From the NCBI GenBank assembly GCA_016210895.1, contig JACQTG010000007.1, positions 1 through 12,748 on the forward strand: a stretch of 12,748 nucleotides of DNA, given 5' to 3'. Below, in pieces: positions 6,239-12,748 of this stretch (positions within the stretch are counted from its first letter, which is position 1; every line of letters starts with the position of its first letter). The stretch comes from Acidobacteriota bacterium. GTDB lineage: Bacteria; Acidobacteriota; Terriglobia; Acidoferrales; 2-02-FULL-67-57. A program made the translations under genes and the position numbers. The notes beneath the pieces were generated by a model. The model saw nothing but the letters and a program-made list of their open reading frames with translations. It ran no database searches and had not been told where the DNA came from.

Positions 6239-7384
6239 TTATTCAGATGCACCCGCGGGCTCCGGCGTTTCCCCTAATTCACCCGCTTGCTGACCCAGCG
6301 CCACCGCATCCAAGCCGAGCTGGCGGTTAACGTTTCGCCGTAGCCCGTGCTCGATGCGATCCAGACCCCCCACTTTCTCAGTGACCCACTGCCAGCCGAC
6401 CCGGCGGCTCAAGCGTTCGAGCTCGCTGCGGACGTCTGGATTGTGCAACCCGAGATCGGAAGCCTGGGCTTTCAGATACAGGACGTCCCTGGTGACACTA
6501 TACAACACTTCCAGAGAAAACTCAAATGCTGCCCGGCCCCCGCCCGGAGCCGCGGTCTCGTCCGCTGTGGAACGGCCGCGGCCGGCCAATTGCGCGGTAG
6601 CGGCAAACAGTTCAGCCGGGTCCAACTCTTCCCCGGGTGTGGTGGCGAGAAAATTCAAGGCCTGGTGGCGGACATCTCGGTACTGCTCAACGTCGAGGCT
6701 CAGGGCGCGTCCCAGGCTGCCCGCCGCGGCACTGGCTGCCAGCGCTCTGTCTTTCTGGCTGAGGTCCGGGCGTTTCTTGGCCAGATAGCTCTCGATGGCT
6801 TCGGCCGCTAGGGGAGCAAAATGCAACGACACGGTGCGGGAGCGGATGGTGACCGGAAGCTCGTAGGGGGCGTGGCTGATCAGAATGAAATAGGTGCTGG
6901 CGGGAGGTTCCTCCAGGACTTTGAGCAAGGTACCGGCAAAATCAGCGCGCAGCCGCTCGGCATCGTCGAGCAGGATAAATCGCCGGGCACGAGCCGGCGC
7001 AGTATAAGCCAACCGGCGCACAGCCCGCATCTGGCTCATCCGAATGTAGGTCGGGTCCGGAACCACGACCGTAACATCCGGGTGCGGTTGTATCAGCAGA
7101 GGCACCTCTTCTGGGTCGCTCCGCCCGCGGGCTTCTCGGGCCGCCTCGGCCAGTGCCGGCAAGTCATCCAGAGCCGCCAAGGTTAGGCAATTCTCACACC
7201 GGCTACAGAAATCCCCCTCACTTTTCTGGCAGAGGGCGGCGCGAGCCAACATCGTGGCGAGGGTGTATTTTCCGACGCCTTTCTGGCCGGCGAAGAGCAG
7301 CGCCGCGGGGATGCGGTCGCGGGCCAGCATCCGCTGCAAGACGGCGATCACTCTGGCGTTGCCGACGAGATCGCGAAAGCCCAT
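6239..7384 (-). CDS. holB: DNA polymerase III subunit delta' (clamp loader)
   Basis: 381 residues, an AAA+ clamp-loader protein that opens the beta clamp for loading at primed DNA. N-terminal '[18 protein letters not shown]' (3-20) is the standard opening. Walker A is GQKGVGKYT (33-41), with Tyr where Ser/Thr usually follows the Lys. A four-cysteine zinc site follows: Cys52, Cys60, Cys63, Cys66. [10 protein letters not shown] (136-145) is the Walker B region, then LKVLEEPP (154-161). The delta'/DnaX 'SRC' motif reads SRT (182-184). A charged insertion (68-98) separates the zinc site from the next strand. The C-terminal third is the less conserved collar domain. Position directly after tmk (three-base gap) is the classic tmk-holB pairing and favours delta' over DnaX. 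ATG 7384 has no Shine-Dalgarno box, so translation probably couples to tmk. Confidence 0.88.
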   Translation of the reverse strand: MGFRDLVGNARVIAVLQRMLARDRIPAALLFAGQKGVGKYTLATMLARAALCQKSEGDFCSRCENCLTLAALDDLPALAEAAREARGRSDPEEVPLLIQPHPDVTVVVPDPTYIRMSQMRAVRRLAYTAPARARRFILLDDAERLRADFAGTLLKVLEEPPASTYFILISHAPYELPVTIRSRTVSLHFAPLAAEAIESYLAKKRPDLSQKDRALAASAAAGSLGRALSLDVEQYRDVRHQALNFLATTPGEELDPAELFAATAQLAGRGRSTADETAAPGGGRAAFEFSLEVLYSVTRDVLYLKAQASDLGLHNPDVRSELERLSRRVGWQWVTEKVGGLDRIEHGLRRNVNRQLGLDAVALGQQAGELGETPEPAGASE

Positions 7385-7387
7385 CGG

Positions 7388-8050
7388 TTATCGAGCGCGC
7401 TTGACCGGCTGCTTCAATTTGAGGCGCGCCTGCACTATACGGACGACGTTCTGATGAATCTTGTCTACCGTGTCCTCACCGTCCAGCAAGTGCACGCGGC
7501 GCGGCTCGGCACGTACCAGCACCTTGTAGCCCCGCCGGACACGCCGATAGAAGGCCAGCGTTTCACGCTCGAATCGCGCTTCGTCCCGGCGCGCGCGGCG
7601 CATACGGCGCAGCGCCCGGCGGACGCTGGTGCGGGGATTGATGTCCAGGACCACGGTCAGGTCGGGCTTGAGGCCACGGCAAGCGAAGCGTTCAAGGGAG
7701 CGGATGAAAGCCAGCGGCAGACGGCGTCCGTAGCCCTGGTAGGCAAAAGATGCGTCGGTGAAGCGATCCGAGAGCACAACCTTACCGGCTGCCAGGGCGG
7801 GCGCAATGACACGAGCGACGTTTTCGGCCCGCGCCGCAAACATCAACAGGACTTCCGTGCGGGGGTCCATCCCCTGGGAGCGGCGGCTCAGGAGCACCGC
7901 GCGAACCCGCTCCCCCACGGGCGTGCCACCGGGCTCGCGCGTCACCAGCACAGGCAGTCGCCGACCCCGCAGGTAGGCCGCCAGCCGCTTGAGCTGGGTG
8001 GTCTTCCCCGAACCGTCGATCCCTTCGAAGGTGATGAATGTGCCCCGCAC
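7388..8050 (-). CDS. tmk: Thymidylate kinase
   Basis: Phosphorylates dTMP to dTDP with ATP, supplying dTTP for DNA synthesis. 220 residues, usual length. P-loop GIDGSGKTT at 10-18 follows the family opening RGTFITFE. The dTMP-binding REPGGT is at 38-43, DRF at 95-97 and QGYGR at 105-109. The LID segment (145-161) is rich in arginine (RALRRMRRARRDEARFE), as expected for a lid contributing catalytic Arg residues. Start GTG 8050 gives the exact family N-terminus; no ribosome site precedes it. The PilZ-domain gene ends 17 bases upstream and holB begins three bases downstream, so all three are likely one transcript. The basic tail (KLKQPVKRAR) is unremarkable. Confidence 0.95.
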   Translation of the reverse strand: MRGTFITFEGIDGSGKTTQLKRLAAYLRGRRLPVLVTREPGGTPVGERVRAVLLSRRSQGMDPRTEVLLMFAARAENVARVIAPALAAGKVVLSDRFTDASFAYQGYGRRLPLAFIRSLERFACRGLKPDLTVVLDINPRTSVRRALRRMRRARRDEARFERETLAFYRRVRRGYKVLVRAEPRRVHLLDGEDTVDKIHQNVVRIVQARLKLKQPVKRAR

Positions 8051-8067
8051 GCGGGCGGCAGTCCAAA

Positions 8068-8403
8068 TCAGAAGGATTGGAGTCGTTCGATCTTGGCCGT
8101 GACGCCGACAAACTTGCGCAACCGGTTGCGGTCGTCTGGGGTCATCTCAATGAATTCCACCCCCATGCCCACGTCGGGTTCGCTCCGGCGCACCATGGCC
8201 TTGGCCTGGATGGTCTGCTCGCCGTCGAGCAGAAGCCGCACCTGGAGCACACGACCGCGGGGCAGTGGACGTGGGTCTTCGATGAACGCGCCGCTAATGC
8301 TGATATTGCGCACGCGCGGGCGGAATTCCGGATACTCGACCAGAATTTCTTTTTCCGGCTTGATGCGCGGCTGGACGCGGCGCTCGTGCTCTAGCAACGC
8401 CAT
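8068..8403 (-). CDS. PilZ-domain protein (probable cyclic-di-GMP binding)
   Basis: 111 residues forming one PilZ domain. The c-di-GMP motifs are both intact: RxxxR as Arg9-Arg13 in ERRVQPR, and [D/N]xSxxG as Asn33-Gly38 in NISISG. A later strand GMGVEFIEM (79-87) is also family-typical. Such single-domain proteins sense c-di-GMP and act on partner proteins, often in motility, pili or polysaccharide export. Nothing in the neighbourhood names the partner: downstream are tmk and holB. I start it at ATG 8403, since 28 extra residues in the open frame up to 8487 are basic, match no PilZ feature and cross the promoter. An extended -10 box ten bases before the ATG suggests a leaderless or nearly leaderless message. 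Confidence 0.85.
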   Translation of the reverse strand: MALLEHERRVQPRIKPEKEILVEYPEFRPRVRNISISGAFIEDPRPLPRGRVLQVRLLLDGEQTIQAKAMVRRSEPDVGMGVEFIEMTPDDRNRLRKFVGVTAKIERLQSF

Positions 8404-8413
8404 TGGATACGCC

Positions 8414-8422
8414 AGTATAGCA
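8414..8422 (-). promoter_or_regulatory. Extended -10 promoter of the pilZ-tmk-holB cluster
   Basis: On the minus strand TGC-TATACT: a TGn extension plus a 5/6 -10 box (8414-8419). It ends 10 bases before ATG 8403, so transcription would begin about 3-4 bases ahead of the start codon. No -35 match at 17 bases and no Shine-Dalgarno site. Confidence 0.5.
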
Positions 8423-8471
8423 CGAAAGCCTCTGCGGCCGGCGTTCCAACGACGGGTCTGCCGCTGGGTGG

Positions 8472-8477
8472 TAGAAT
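8472..8477 (+). promoter_or_regulatory. -10 box of yggS, leaderless arrangement
   Basis: TAGAAT (5/6 to TATAAT) ends 8 bases before ATG 8486. A weak -35, ACGACG (8449-8454, 3/6), lies 17 bases upstream. The predicted start falls on or just before the ATG, and no Shine-Dalgarno box is present. Confidence 0.45.
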
Positions 8478-8485
8478 GGCGGCGC

Positions 8486-9205
8486 ATGTCCGCGCATCTC
8501 TCTGAAAGTGCGCCGTTTGCTCTCCGCCTGGAACGCGTTCAGGAACGCATCCAGGCCGCCTTGCGGCGCGCCGGCCGCGCGGATTCAGTCACGCTGGTCG
8601 GCGTAACCAAGACGGTCGAGCCTGCCTACATCGCCGAGGCTTACCGCTGCGGTCTGCGGCATTTCGGCGAAAACCGGGTGCAGGAGTTCGAGGAGAAGCG
8701 GCGCTTCTTGAGCTTGCCGGAGGCCACCTGGCACCTGGTCGGCCACCTGCAAACCAACAAGTCTCGTCGGGCGACCGAGCTCTTCGACCGGGTGGATTCG
8801 CTTGACAGCCTCCGCCTGGCCGAGCGCCTCAACCGCGATGCAGCGGACCTCGACAAGCAACTGCCTGTGCTTATCCAAGTCCACCTAGGGAAGGAGCCGA
8901 CGAAATTCGGCGTGCCCGAAGCCAACTTGCTGGCTTTGGTGGAGCAGGTTGGCGCCTTGCCGCAGCTCGACCTGCGCGGGTTAATGGTTCTGCCACCCTA
9001 TTTCGACGACCCCGAGCAGGTGCGGCCCTTCTTCCGCCGCTTGCGCGAGTTGGCGGAAGAGGTTGCGCGGCAGCAGATTCCCCAGGTCAAACTGCGCGAA
9101 CTCTCGATGGGAATGAGCCACGACTTCGAGGTGGCCATCGAAGAGGGGGCCACAATGGTTCGCCTCGGCACGGCACTCTTCGGCCCGCGGCCGGGTGAAA
9201 AATGA
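8486..9205 (+). CDS. yggS: YggS/PLPBP-family pyridoxal phosphate homeostasis protein
   Basis: 239 residues, single-domain alanine-racemase-like barrel that binds PLP and keeps vitamin B6 levels balanced; no enzyme activity is firmly known for the family. PLP lysine is Lys42 in VGVTKTVEP. HFGENRVQE (59-67), WHLVGHLQTNK (82-92) and SMGMSHDFEVAIEEGATMVRLG (207-228) are hallmark segments, and TALFGPR (229-235) closes the fold. The open frame runs 344 codons further upstream, opposite tmk and pilZ, but ATG 8486 gives the family start and length. The next gene, yggU, overlaps its stop by four bases (ATGA). In many bacteria a yggT gene lies between these two; it is missing here. Confidence 0.95.
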   Translation: MSAHLSESAPFALRLERVQERIQAALRRAGRADSVTLVGVTKTVEPAYIAEAYRCGLRHFGENRVQEFEEKRRFLSLPEATWHLVGHLQTNKSRRATELFDRVDSLDSLRLAERLNRDAADLDKQLPVLIQVHLGKEPTKFGVPEANLLALVEQVGALPQLDLRGLMVLPPYFDDPEQVRPFFRRLRELAEEVARQQIPQVKLRELSMGMSHDFEVAIEEGATMVRLGTALFGPRPGEK

Positions 9206-9519
9206 CTCTCCAAGTGCAGAGCCGGGGCGGGGCGGTGCGCTTCCACGTCAAAGTGCAGCCCCGCGCCCGCCGGGAAGGGATTGCCGGCCTTGCAGCCGGA
9301 GTCTTGCGTGTCCGCGTGACCGCGCCGCCCGTCGAAGGCCGGGCCAATCGGGCCTTGATCGAGCTCCTGGCCGAGCATTTGCGCCTCCCCAAGAGTTCCA
9401 TTAAGATAGCCGCCGGTGAACGGCGGTCCCTGAAGCTGGTCGAAGTGGCCGGGATTGACGCCGCTACGGTTCTCGAACGGCTCCGGCTGGCCGCGGCTCG
9501 CTACAGCCGGCGGGACTAG
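9202..9519 (+). CDS. yggU: DUF167 (YggU) family protein
   Basis: 105 residues, the usual size for this small alpha/beta family. Family marks are VKVQPRARREGI (16-27) and LRVRVTAPPVEGRANRALIELLAEHL (35-60), then the strand KSSIKIAAGERRSLKLVEV (64-82). Function is unknown; the recurring link to yggS suggests a role near PLP or general metabolism but is not proof. ATG 9202 overlaps the yggS stop as ATGA, so translation is probably coupled. The C-terminal 20 residues are Arg-rich and less conserved. Confidence 0.9.
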   Translation: MTLQVQSRGGAVRFHVKVQPRARREGIAGLAAGVLRVRVTAPPVEGRANRALIELLAEHLRLPKSSIKIAAGERRSLKLVEVAGIDAATVLERLRLAAARYSRRD

Positions 9520-9570
9520 CGTTACAAGCTGAACCTTCGGGAGGGCAACTCACAAGCGAATCCACCTCTT

Positions 9571-11031
9571 ATGCCGCCCGCGACACTCTACATCGCAGCT
9601 CTGGTGTTGATTCTGGTCACGCTCTTAGGCGTCGGCATCTGGCAGAGCTTCAAAGTTCGCACGGAAGCCGACTTCATCGTCGCCGGCCGTCGGCTGACCT
9701 GGCCGGTGCTGGTGTTCACGCTGCTTTCGTCCTGGATTGGTGCCGGGAGTCTGTTTGCCGGGGCCGAGAATGCCTTTCGTAACGGCTTTGCCGCCCTGTG
9801 GCAGCCGGCCGGCGGCTGGGCCGGGCTGGCGGTGATTGCCCTGATTGCCGGGCGCGCGCGCCGCTTTGCCCAGTACACCGTGCCCGACCTGCTCGAGATC
9901 CGCTACAACCGCTTTGCGCGACTGTTCGGGACCCTGGCCATCGTCATCGCCTACACCGGCATCACCAGCTATCAGTTCCGGGGCGGCGGCGACATCCTGC
10001 ATCTGATTTTCCCCGAGCAGATCAGCCCCGAAATGGGGATGTACATCATGGCCGCCTTTGTCATCACCTTCACCGCGTTGGCGGGGATGGCCTCGGTGGC
10101 CTATCTGGACCTGGTGGTCGGGTTGCTCGTGACCGTGACGGCCTGCCTGGCCTTGCCGCTGCTGGTCGATTTCGGCGGCGGCTGGCAGCAAGTCCGGTCC
10201 AGCCTGCCGGAAAACCATTTCACTATGCTGGGGCCGCTGCGCTGGTATCAGGCGCTGAACTTCTTCCTGCCCGTACTCTTCCTCATCCTCGGCAACCAGG
10301 CGATGTACCAGAAGTTTTTCTCGGCCCGCTCGGAGCGCGACGCCAAAATCGCCGTGGGCGGCTGGATATTGGGCACGCTGGTGCTGGAAACGGTGATTGT
10401 GGCTCTGGCAGTGGTGGGGAGCGGCATTTTCGCGGATGCCAACCCGCGCGACATCATCCCGGTCAGCGCCCGTCAGGGCCTGCCGGCAGTGCTCGGGGCA
10501 CTCCTCCTGGGCGGCATCTTCGCCAAGGTCATCTCCACCGGAAACAACTACCTGTTTTCACCGGCTTCGAACTTAATCCACGACGTCTACCGGCGTTTCC
10601 TGCGGCCGCAAGCGAGCGAGCGCGAAATCCTGGCATTGTCACGGCTGATCGTGTTCGGGCTGGGCATCGTGGCCCTGGTGCTGGCCGCGCACACAGTTTC
10701 CATCCTGCGGATGGCGCTTTATGCCTACACGGTGTATGGAGCCGCCGTCACCCCGGTCGTGCTGGCGGCATTTTTCTGGCGACGCGCTACCAGCGCCGGG
10801 GCGCTCGCTTCTATCATTGCCGGCACAGCCATCAGCATTGGGTGGAATTTGGTGGTGGATTTCGGCTCGGCCGAGAACACTTTTGTTAACTTTACCCGCC
10901 AGGTGGATGCCGTAGTTCCGGCGCTGATCTTCTCGGTGGTATTGCTGATTGCCGTCAGCCTGCTCACTCACCCGCCGCGGGAAGAACAGTGGCGGCCCTT
11001 TCTCCCCAGTTCGGGGGCGAAGCCCGCATGA
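9571..11031 (+). CDS. Sodium:solute symporter (SSS family)
   Basis: 486 residues, about 13 membrane helices, plasma membrane, imports a solute with Na+. The opening pattern, a helix at 5-25, then TEADFIVAGRRLTWPVLVFT (31-50) and SSWIGAGSLFAGAENAF (53-69), is standard for SSS proteins. So are YTVPDLLEIRYNRFARLFG (102-120) and the loop GNQAMYQKFFSARSERDAKIA (241-261). The late segment ISTGNNYLFSPASNLIHDVY (321-340) carries Ser322-Thr323 at the helix-8 sodium site. Substrate cannot be read: proline, pantothenate, sugars and acetate carriers share this outline. ATG 9571 lacks a nearby ribosome site. Its stop overlaps the M24 peptidase start (ATGA), suggesting joint expression and perhaps import of a peptidase product or related amino acid. 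It starts 51 bases after yggU, with no clear promoter between. Confidence 0.9.
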   Translation: MPPATLYIAALVLILVTLLGVGIWQSFKVRTEADFIVAGRRLTWPVLVFTLLSSWIGAGSLFAGAENAFRNGFAALWQPAGGWAGLAVIALIAGRARRFAQYTVPDLLEIRYNRFARLFGTLAIVIAYTGITSYQFRGGGDILHLIFPEQISPEMGMYIMAAFVITFTALAGMASVAYLDLVVGLLVTVTACLALPLLVDFGGGWQQVRSSLPENHFTMLGPLRWYQALNFFLPVLFLILGNQAMYQKFFSARSERDAKIAVGGWILGTLVLETVIVALAVVGSGIFADANPRDIIPVSARQGLPAVLGALLLGGIFAKVISTGNNYLFSPASNLIHDVYRRFLRPQASEREILALSRLIVFGLGIVALVLAAHTVSILRMALYAYTVYGAAVTPVVLAAFFWRRATSAGALASIIAGTAISIGWNLVVDFGSAENTFVNFTRQVDAVVPALIFSVVLLIAVSLLTHPPREEQWRPFLPSSGAKPA

Positions 11032-12206
11032 AGTTCGAGCTGAGTGCCATCCAGCGTGAGCTCGCGCGCCGGGAGCTGGACGGCTGGCTCCTCTATGATT
11101 TCCGTCACCGCGACCCGATTGCCAATCGGCTGCTTGGACTCGAGCCAGGGATGGCAACGCGCCGCTGGTACTACCTCATACCCGCCACGGGGCAGCCGCG
11201 GAAGCTGGTGCACCGGATCGAGGCGGCGCGGCTGGACGGCCTGCCGGGTGCGAAGCATGAGTATGCCAGTTGGGGAGAGCAGCGAATGCGGCTGGAAGAG
11301 ATGTTGCGCTCGGCCCGCCGGATCGCCATGCAATATTCGCCACTGAATGCGATCCCGTACGTCTCGCTCGTTGATGCCGGCACGGTGGAGCTCGTGCGCA
11401 GCCTGGGGAAAGAAGTGGTAAGTTCAGCCGACCTAGTACAGTTATTCGAAGCCTGCTGGTCGCCCGAGCAGTTCGAGATGCACCGAGCCGCAGGGCGGTT
11501 GGTGGACACGATCATGCAGGAGGCCTTCGAGCGCATCGGCGAGCATCTGCGAGCCGAGAAAAGCCTCGACGAGTACAGCCTGCAGCAGTGGATTCTGGAG
11601 CAGTTTGACGCACGCGGCCTCGTGACCGAAGAGCTGCCCATAGTGGCCGTGAATGAAAACAGCGGCGATCCGCACTACGAGCCGCGAGCAGATCGCGCCC
11701 GGCCCATCCGGCGGGGTGACTGGGTCTTGCTCGACATCTGGGCCAAGCGGAAGAAGCCCGAGGCGGTTTACTATGATATAACCTGGGTCGGATATACGGG
11801 TGGGGATCCACCGCGTCGTAACCAGGAAATCTTCGCGATCGTCAAGGAAGCCCGGGATCAGGCGCTGGCGTTCGTCGCCCACGCCCGCCAACGCGGCGAA
11901 ACCATCCGCGGCTACCAGGTTGACGATGTGGCGCGCGGCGTGATCCAGACGAGTGGCTACGGCGACTACTTCGTCCACCGCACAGGCCACTCCATCGGGA
12001 CTGAAATTCATTCCACCGGGGCCAATATGGACAATCTAGAAACGCACGATGAGCGCGAAGTGGTCGCCGGAACCTGTTTTTCCATCGAGCCGGGTATCTA
12101 CCTGGCCGAGTTTGGCGTCCGACTGGAAGTGAACGTTTATGTTGAGGAGCGCGACGCGCGCGTCACCGGGCGCGTGCAGAATGAGATCGTCCGCATTTTG
12201 GGGTAG
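11028..12206 (+). CDS. M24-family metallopeptidase (aminopeptidase P / Xaa-Pro peptidase-like)
   Basis: 392 residues. The N-terminal creatinase-type domain (about 1-145; LARRELDGWLLYDFRHRDP at 12-30) precedes the pita-bread catalytic domain. All five metal ligands are visible: Asp236 (LLDIWA), Asp250 (YYDITW), His321 (TGHSIG), Glu354 (FSIEPGIY) and Glu366 (GVRLEVNV). His216 (DPHYEP) matches the substrate-binding His of aminopeptidase P. The two Asp ligands are 14 apart rather than the 11 of E. coli PepP, and 'DITW' replaces the usual 'DITRT'. It likely removes N-terminal residues before proline, though creatinase-like or prolidase activity is possible. The cell location is cytoplasmic: no signal peptide. 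ATG 11028 overlaps the symporter stop; an open frame from GTG 10989 inside the symporter gene is discarded. The next gene starts two bases after its stop. Confidence 0.9.
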   Translation: MKFELSAIQRELARRELDGWLLYDFRHRDPIANRLLGLEPGMATRRWYYLIPATGQPRKLVHRIEAARLDGLPGAKHEYASWGEQRMRLEEMLRSARRIAMQYSPLNAIPYVSLVDAGTVELVRSLGKEVVSSADLVQLFEACWSPEQFEMHRAAGRLVDTIMQEAFERIGEHLRAEKSLDEYSLQQWILEQFDARGLVTEELPIVAVNENSGDPHYEPRADRARPIRRGDWVLLDIWAKRKKPEAVYYDITWVGYTGGDPPRRNQEIFAIVKEARDQALAFVAHARQRGETIRGYQVDDVARGVIQTSGYGDYFVHRTGHSIGTEIHSTGANMDNLETHDEREVVAGTCFSIEPGIYLAEFGVRLEVNVYVEERDARVTGRVQNEIVRILG

Positions 12207-12208
12207 GA

Positions 12209-12631
12209 ATGCACAAGGAAGCCAGTCAAGCCACGCTGACGGAACGGGCGACCGTGCATCAGGCGGTCTGGAAGCCCTATGCCATTGGGCTGGCGGGTTG
12301 GTTAGTGCCCGGCCTCGGGCACTTGCTGCTGCGCAAACTCGACCGCGCAGCGGCTTTCTTCTTTTCCATCGTCGCTCTGGCCGGGCTGGGACTGGCGATG
12401 GGCGGGCACTTATTTGACTGGGAGCCGGGCAATTTCTTCCACATGCTGGGATTCCTGGCCGACTTGGGCGTAGGGTTGCTGTTCTTTGGGGCCAAGATGG
12501 TCGGCTTGGGCACTGGTGAGTTGGCACGGGCACTCGGTGATTATGGAACCAGCTACTTCTTGACCGCAGGCGTGCTCAATATCCTAACCGCGCTCGACGC
12601 CTACGACATCGCAGCAGGTAAGAAAGAGTGA
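12209..12631 (+). CDS. Small membrane protein of unknown function (DUF6677-like)
   Basis: 140 residues with about four membrane segments (about 24-41, 47-67, 78-98, 114-132). The first holds GWLVPGLGHLLLRKLDRAAAF (30-50), a 'PGLGH' turn followed by charged residues that recalls TM2-type and related small membrane domains. From memory it resembles an acidobacterial family called DUF6677; I could not check this. Asp130 and Asp133 in LTALDAYDIA near the C-terminus may matter. No enzyme motif, signal peptide or binding site is evident. ATG 12209 lies two bases after the peptidase stop with GGGTAGGA in front, and its own stop sits in a GTGAGG stretch next to the following gene, so it belongs to the yggS-to-right-end run. 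Confidence 0.72.
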   Translation: MHKEASQATLTERATVHQAVWKPYAIGLAGWLVPGLGHLLLRKLDRAAAFFFSIVALAGLGLAMGGHLFDWEPGNFFHMLGFLADLGVGLLFFGAKMVGLGTGELARALGDYGTSYFLTAGVLNILTALDAYDIAAGKKE

Positions 12632-12636
12632 GGCGG

Positions 12637-12748
12637 ATGCACACCCTGGCCGACACGCTGGTCCTGACGCACTTCCAGGCGATGGCTCTGTTCGCCTTCT
12701 TGGTGTCTCTGGTATTCGCTTTTCTCAACAAGAAACGGTTCAGTGAGC
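12637..12748 (+). CDS. Start of an unknown membrane protein (3' end outside window)
   Basis: Open to the last base; 37 residues visible. MHTLADTLVLTHFQ is followed by one clear membrane helix, AMALFAFLVSLVFAFL (15-30), then NKKRF, which by the positive-inside rule would lie in the cytoplasm. ATG 12637 has GAGG three bases upstream; GTG 12628, in frame and overlapping the previous stop as GTGA, is an equally possible start. I do not recognise the family from this fragment. Tight coupling to the preceding membrane-protein gene suggests the two work together. Confidence 0.6.
   Translation, partial: MHTLADTLVLTHFQAMALFAFLVSLVFAFLNKKRFSE

Noticed and set aside
7454..8485. 344-codon open stretch joined upstream to yggS on the plus strand
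   Set aside because: It lies opposite tmk and the PilZ gene, shows no domain, and would more than double YggS. It is a GC-rich shadow frame; ATG 8486 gives the right family length and start.
9798..10889. 363-codon plus-strand frame inside the symporter gene
   Set aside because: Composition is Arg/Gly/His/Pro-rich with no family features, and the overlapping frame encodes a clear SSS transporter.
1..12748. Mobile element, CRISPR array, toxin-antitoxin or phage-defence system
   Set aside because: No transposase, integrase, regular repeats, paired small toxin/antitoxin genes or defence-type domains were found on either strand.

Overview
The window is a gene-dense, GC-rich (roughly 60% or more, by eye) stretch of bacterial chromosome. 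It holds 17 protein-coding genes, two of them cut by the window edges. I see no rRNA, tRNA, CRISPR array, insertion sequence or phage gene, and no gene-free stretch longer than about 150 bases. A bacillithiol-type glycosyltransferase (BshA), an Hfq-like protein with long tails, a LytS-type kinase, a short VIT-family transporter and a small acidobacterial-looking membrane protein together suggest an Acidobacteriota chromosome. That placement is inferred from gene content and was not tested.

Layout. (1) Positions 1-111: the 3' end of thiS, ending in the Gly-Gly tail of the thiamine sulfur carrier. It converges on ribA (156-767, minus; GTP cyclohydrolase II). (2) Divergent from ribA, on the plus strand: a LytS-like sensor kinase (881-2197), a VIT/CCC1-type metal transporter (2259-2813) and a minimal zincin metallopeptidase (2827-3186). 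(3) bshA (3210-4355, minus) diverges from a plus-strand pair, an SDR oxidoreductase (4507-5268) and a PaaI-like hotdog thioesterase (5275-5709). The 151-base bshA/SDR gap carries back-to-back candidate sigma70 promoters. (4) A minus-strand cluster, transcribed right to left: pilZ-domain gene (8068-8403), tmk (7388-8050), holB (6239-7384), then after a 137-base structured gap an Hfq-like gene (5742-6101). (5) A plus-strand cluster: yggS (8486-9205), yggU/DUF167 (9202-9519), sodium:solute symporter (9571-11031), M24 aminopeptidase P-like (11028-12206), a small membrane protein (12209-12631) and the start of another membrane protein running off the end (12637-12748).

How the genes fit together. 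Most are housekeeping genes: thiamine and riboflavin cofactors, low-molecular-weight thiol, dTTP supply and the DNA polymerase clamp loader, PLP homeostasis. Accessory genes cover metal transport, signalling, amino acid or peptide use and RNA regulation. Several plus-strand pairs overlap by ATGA or GTGA, which indicates translational coupling.

I did not find a convincing new multi-gene system. The observations most worth checking are the facing yggS/pilZ promoters whose -10 boxes sit so close to the start codons that both messages look leaderless, the atypical Hfq-like protein with a hairpin next to its ribosome binding site, the VIT transporter that lacks the cytoplasmic metal-binding domain, and the uncharacterised membrane genes at the right end.
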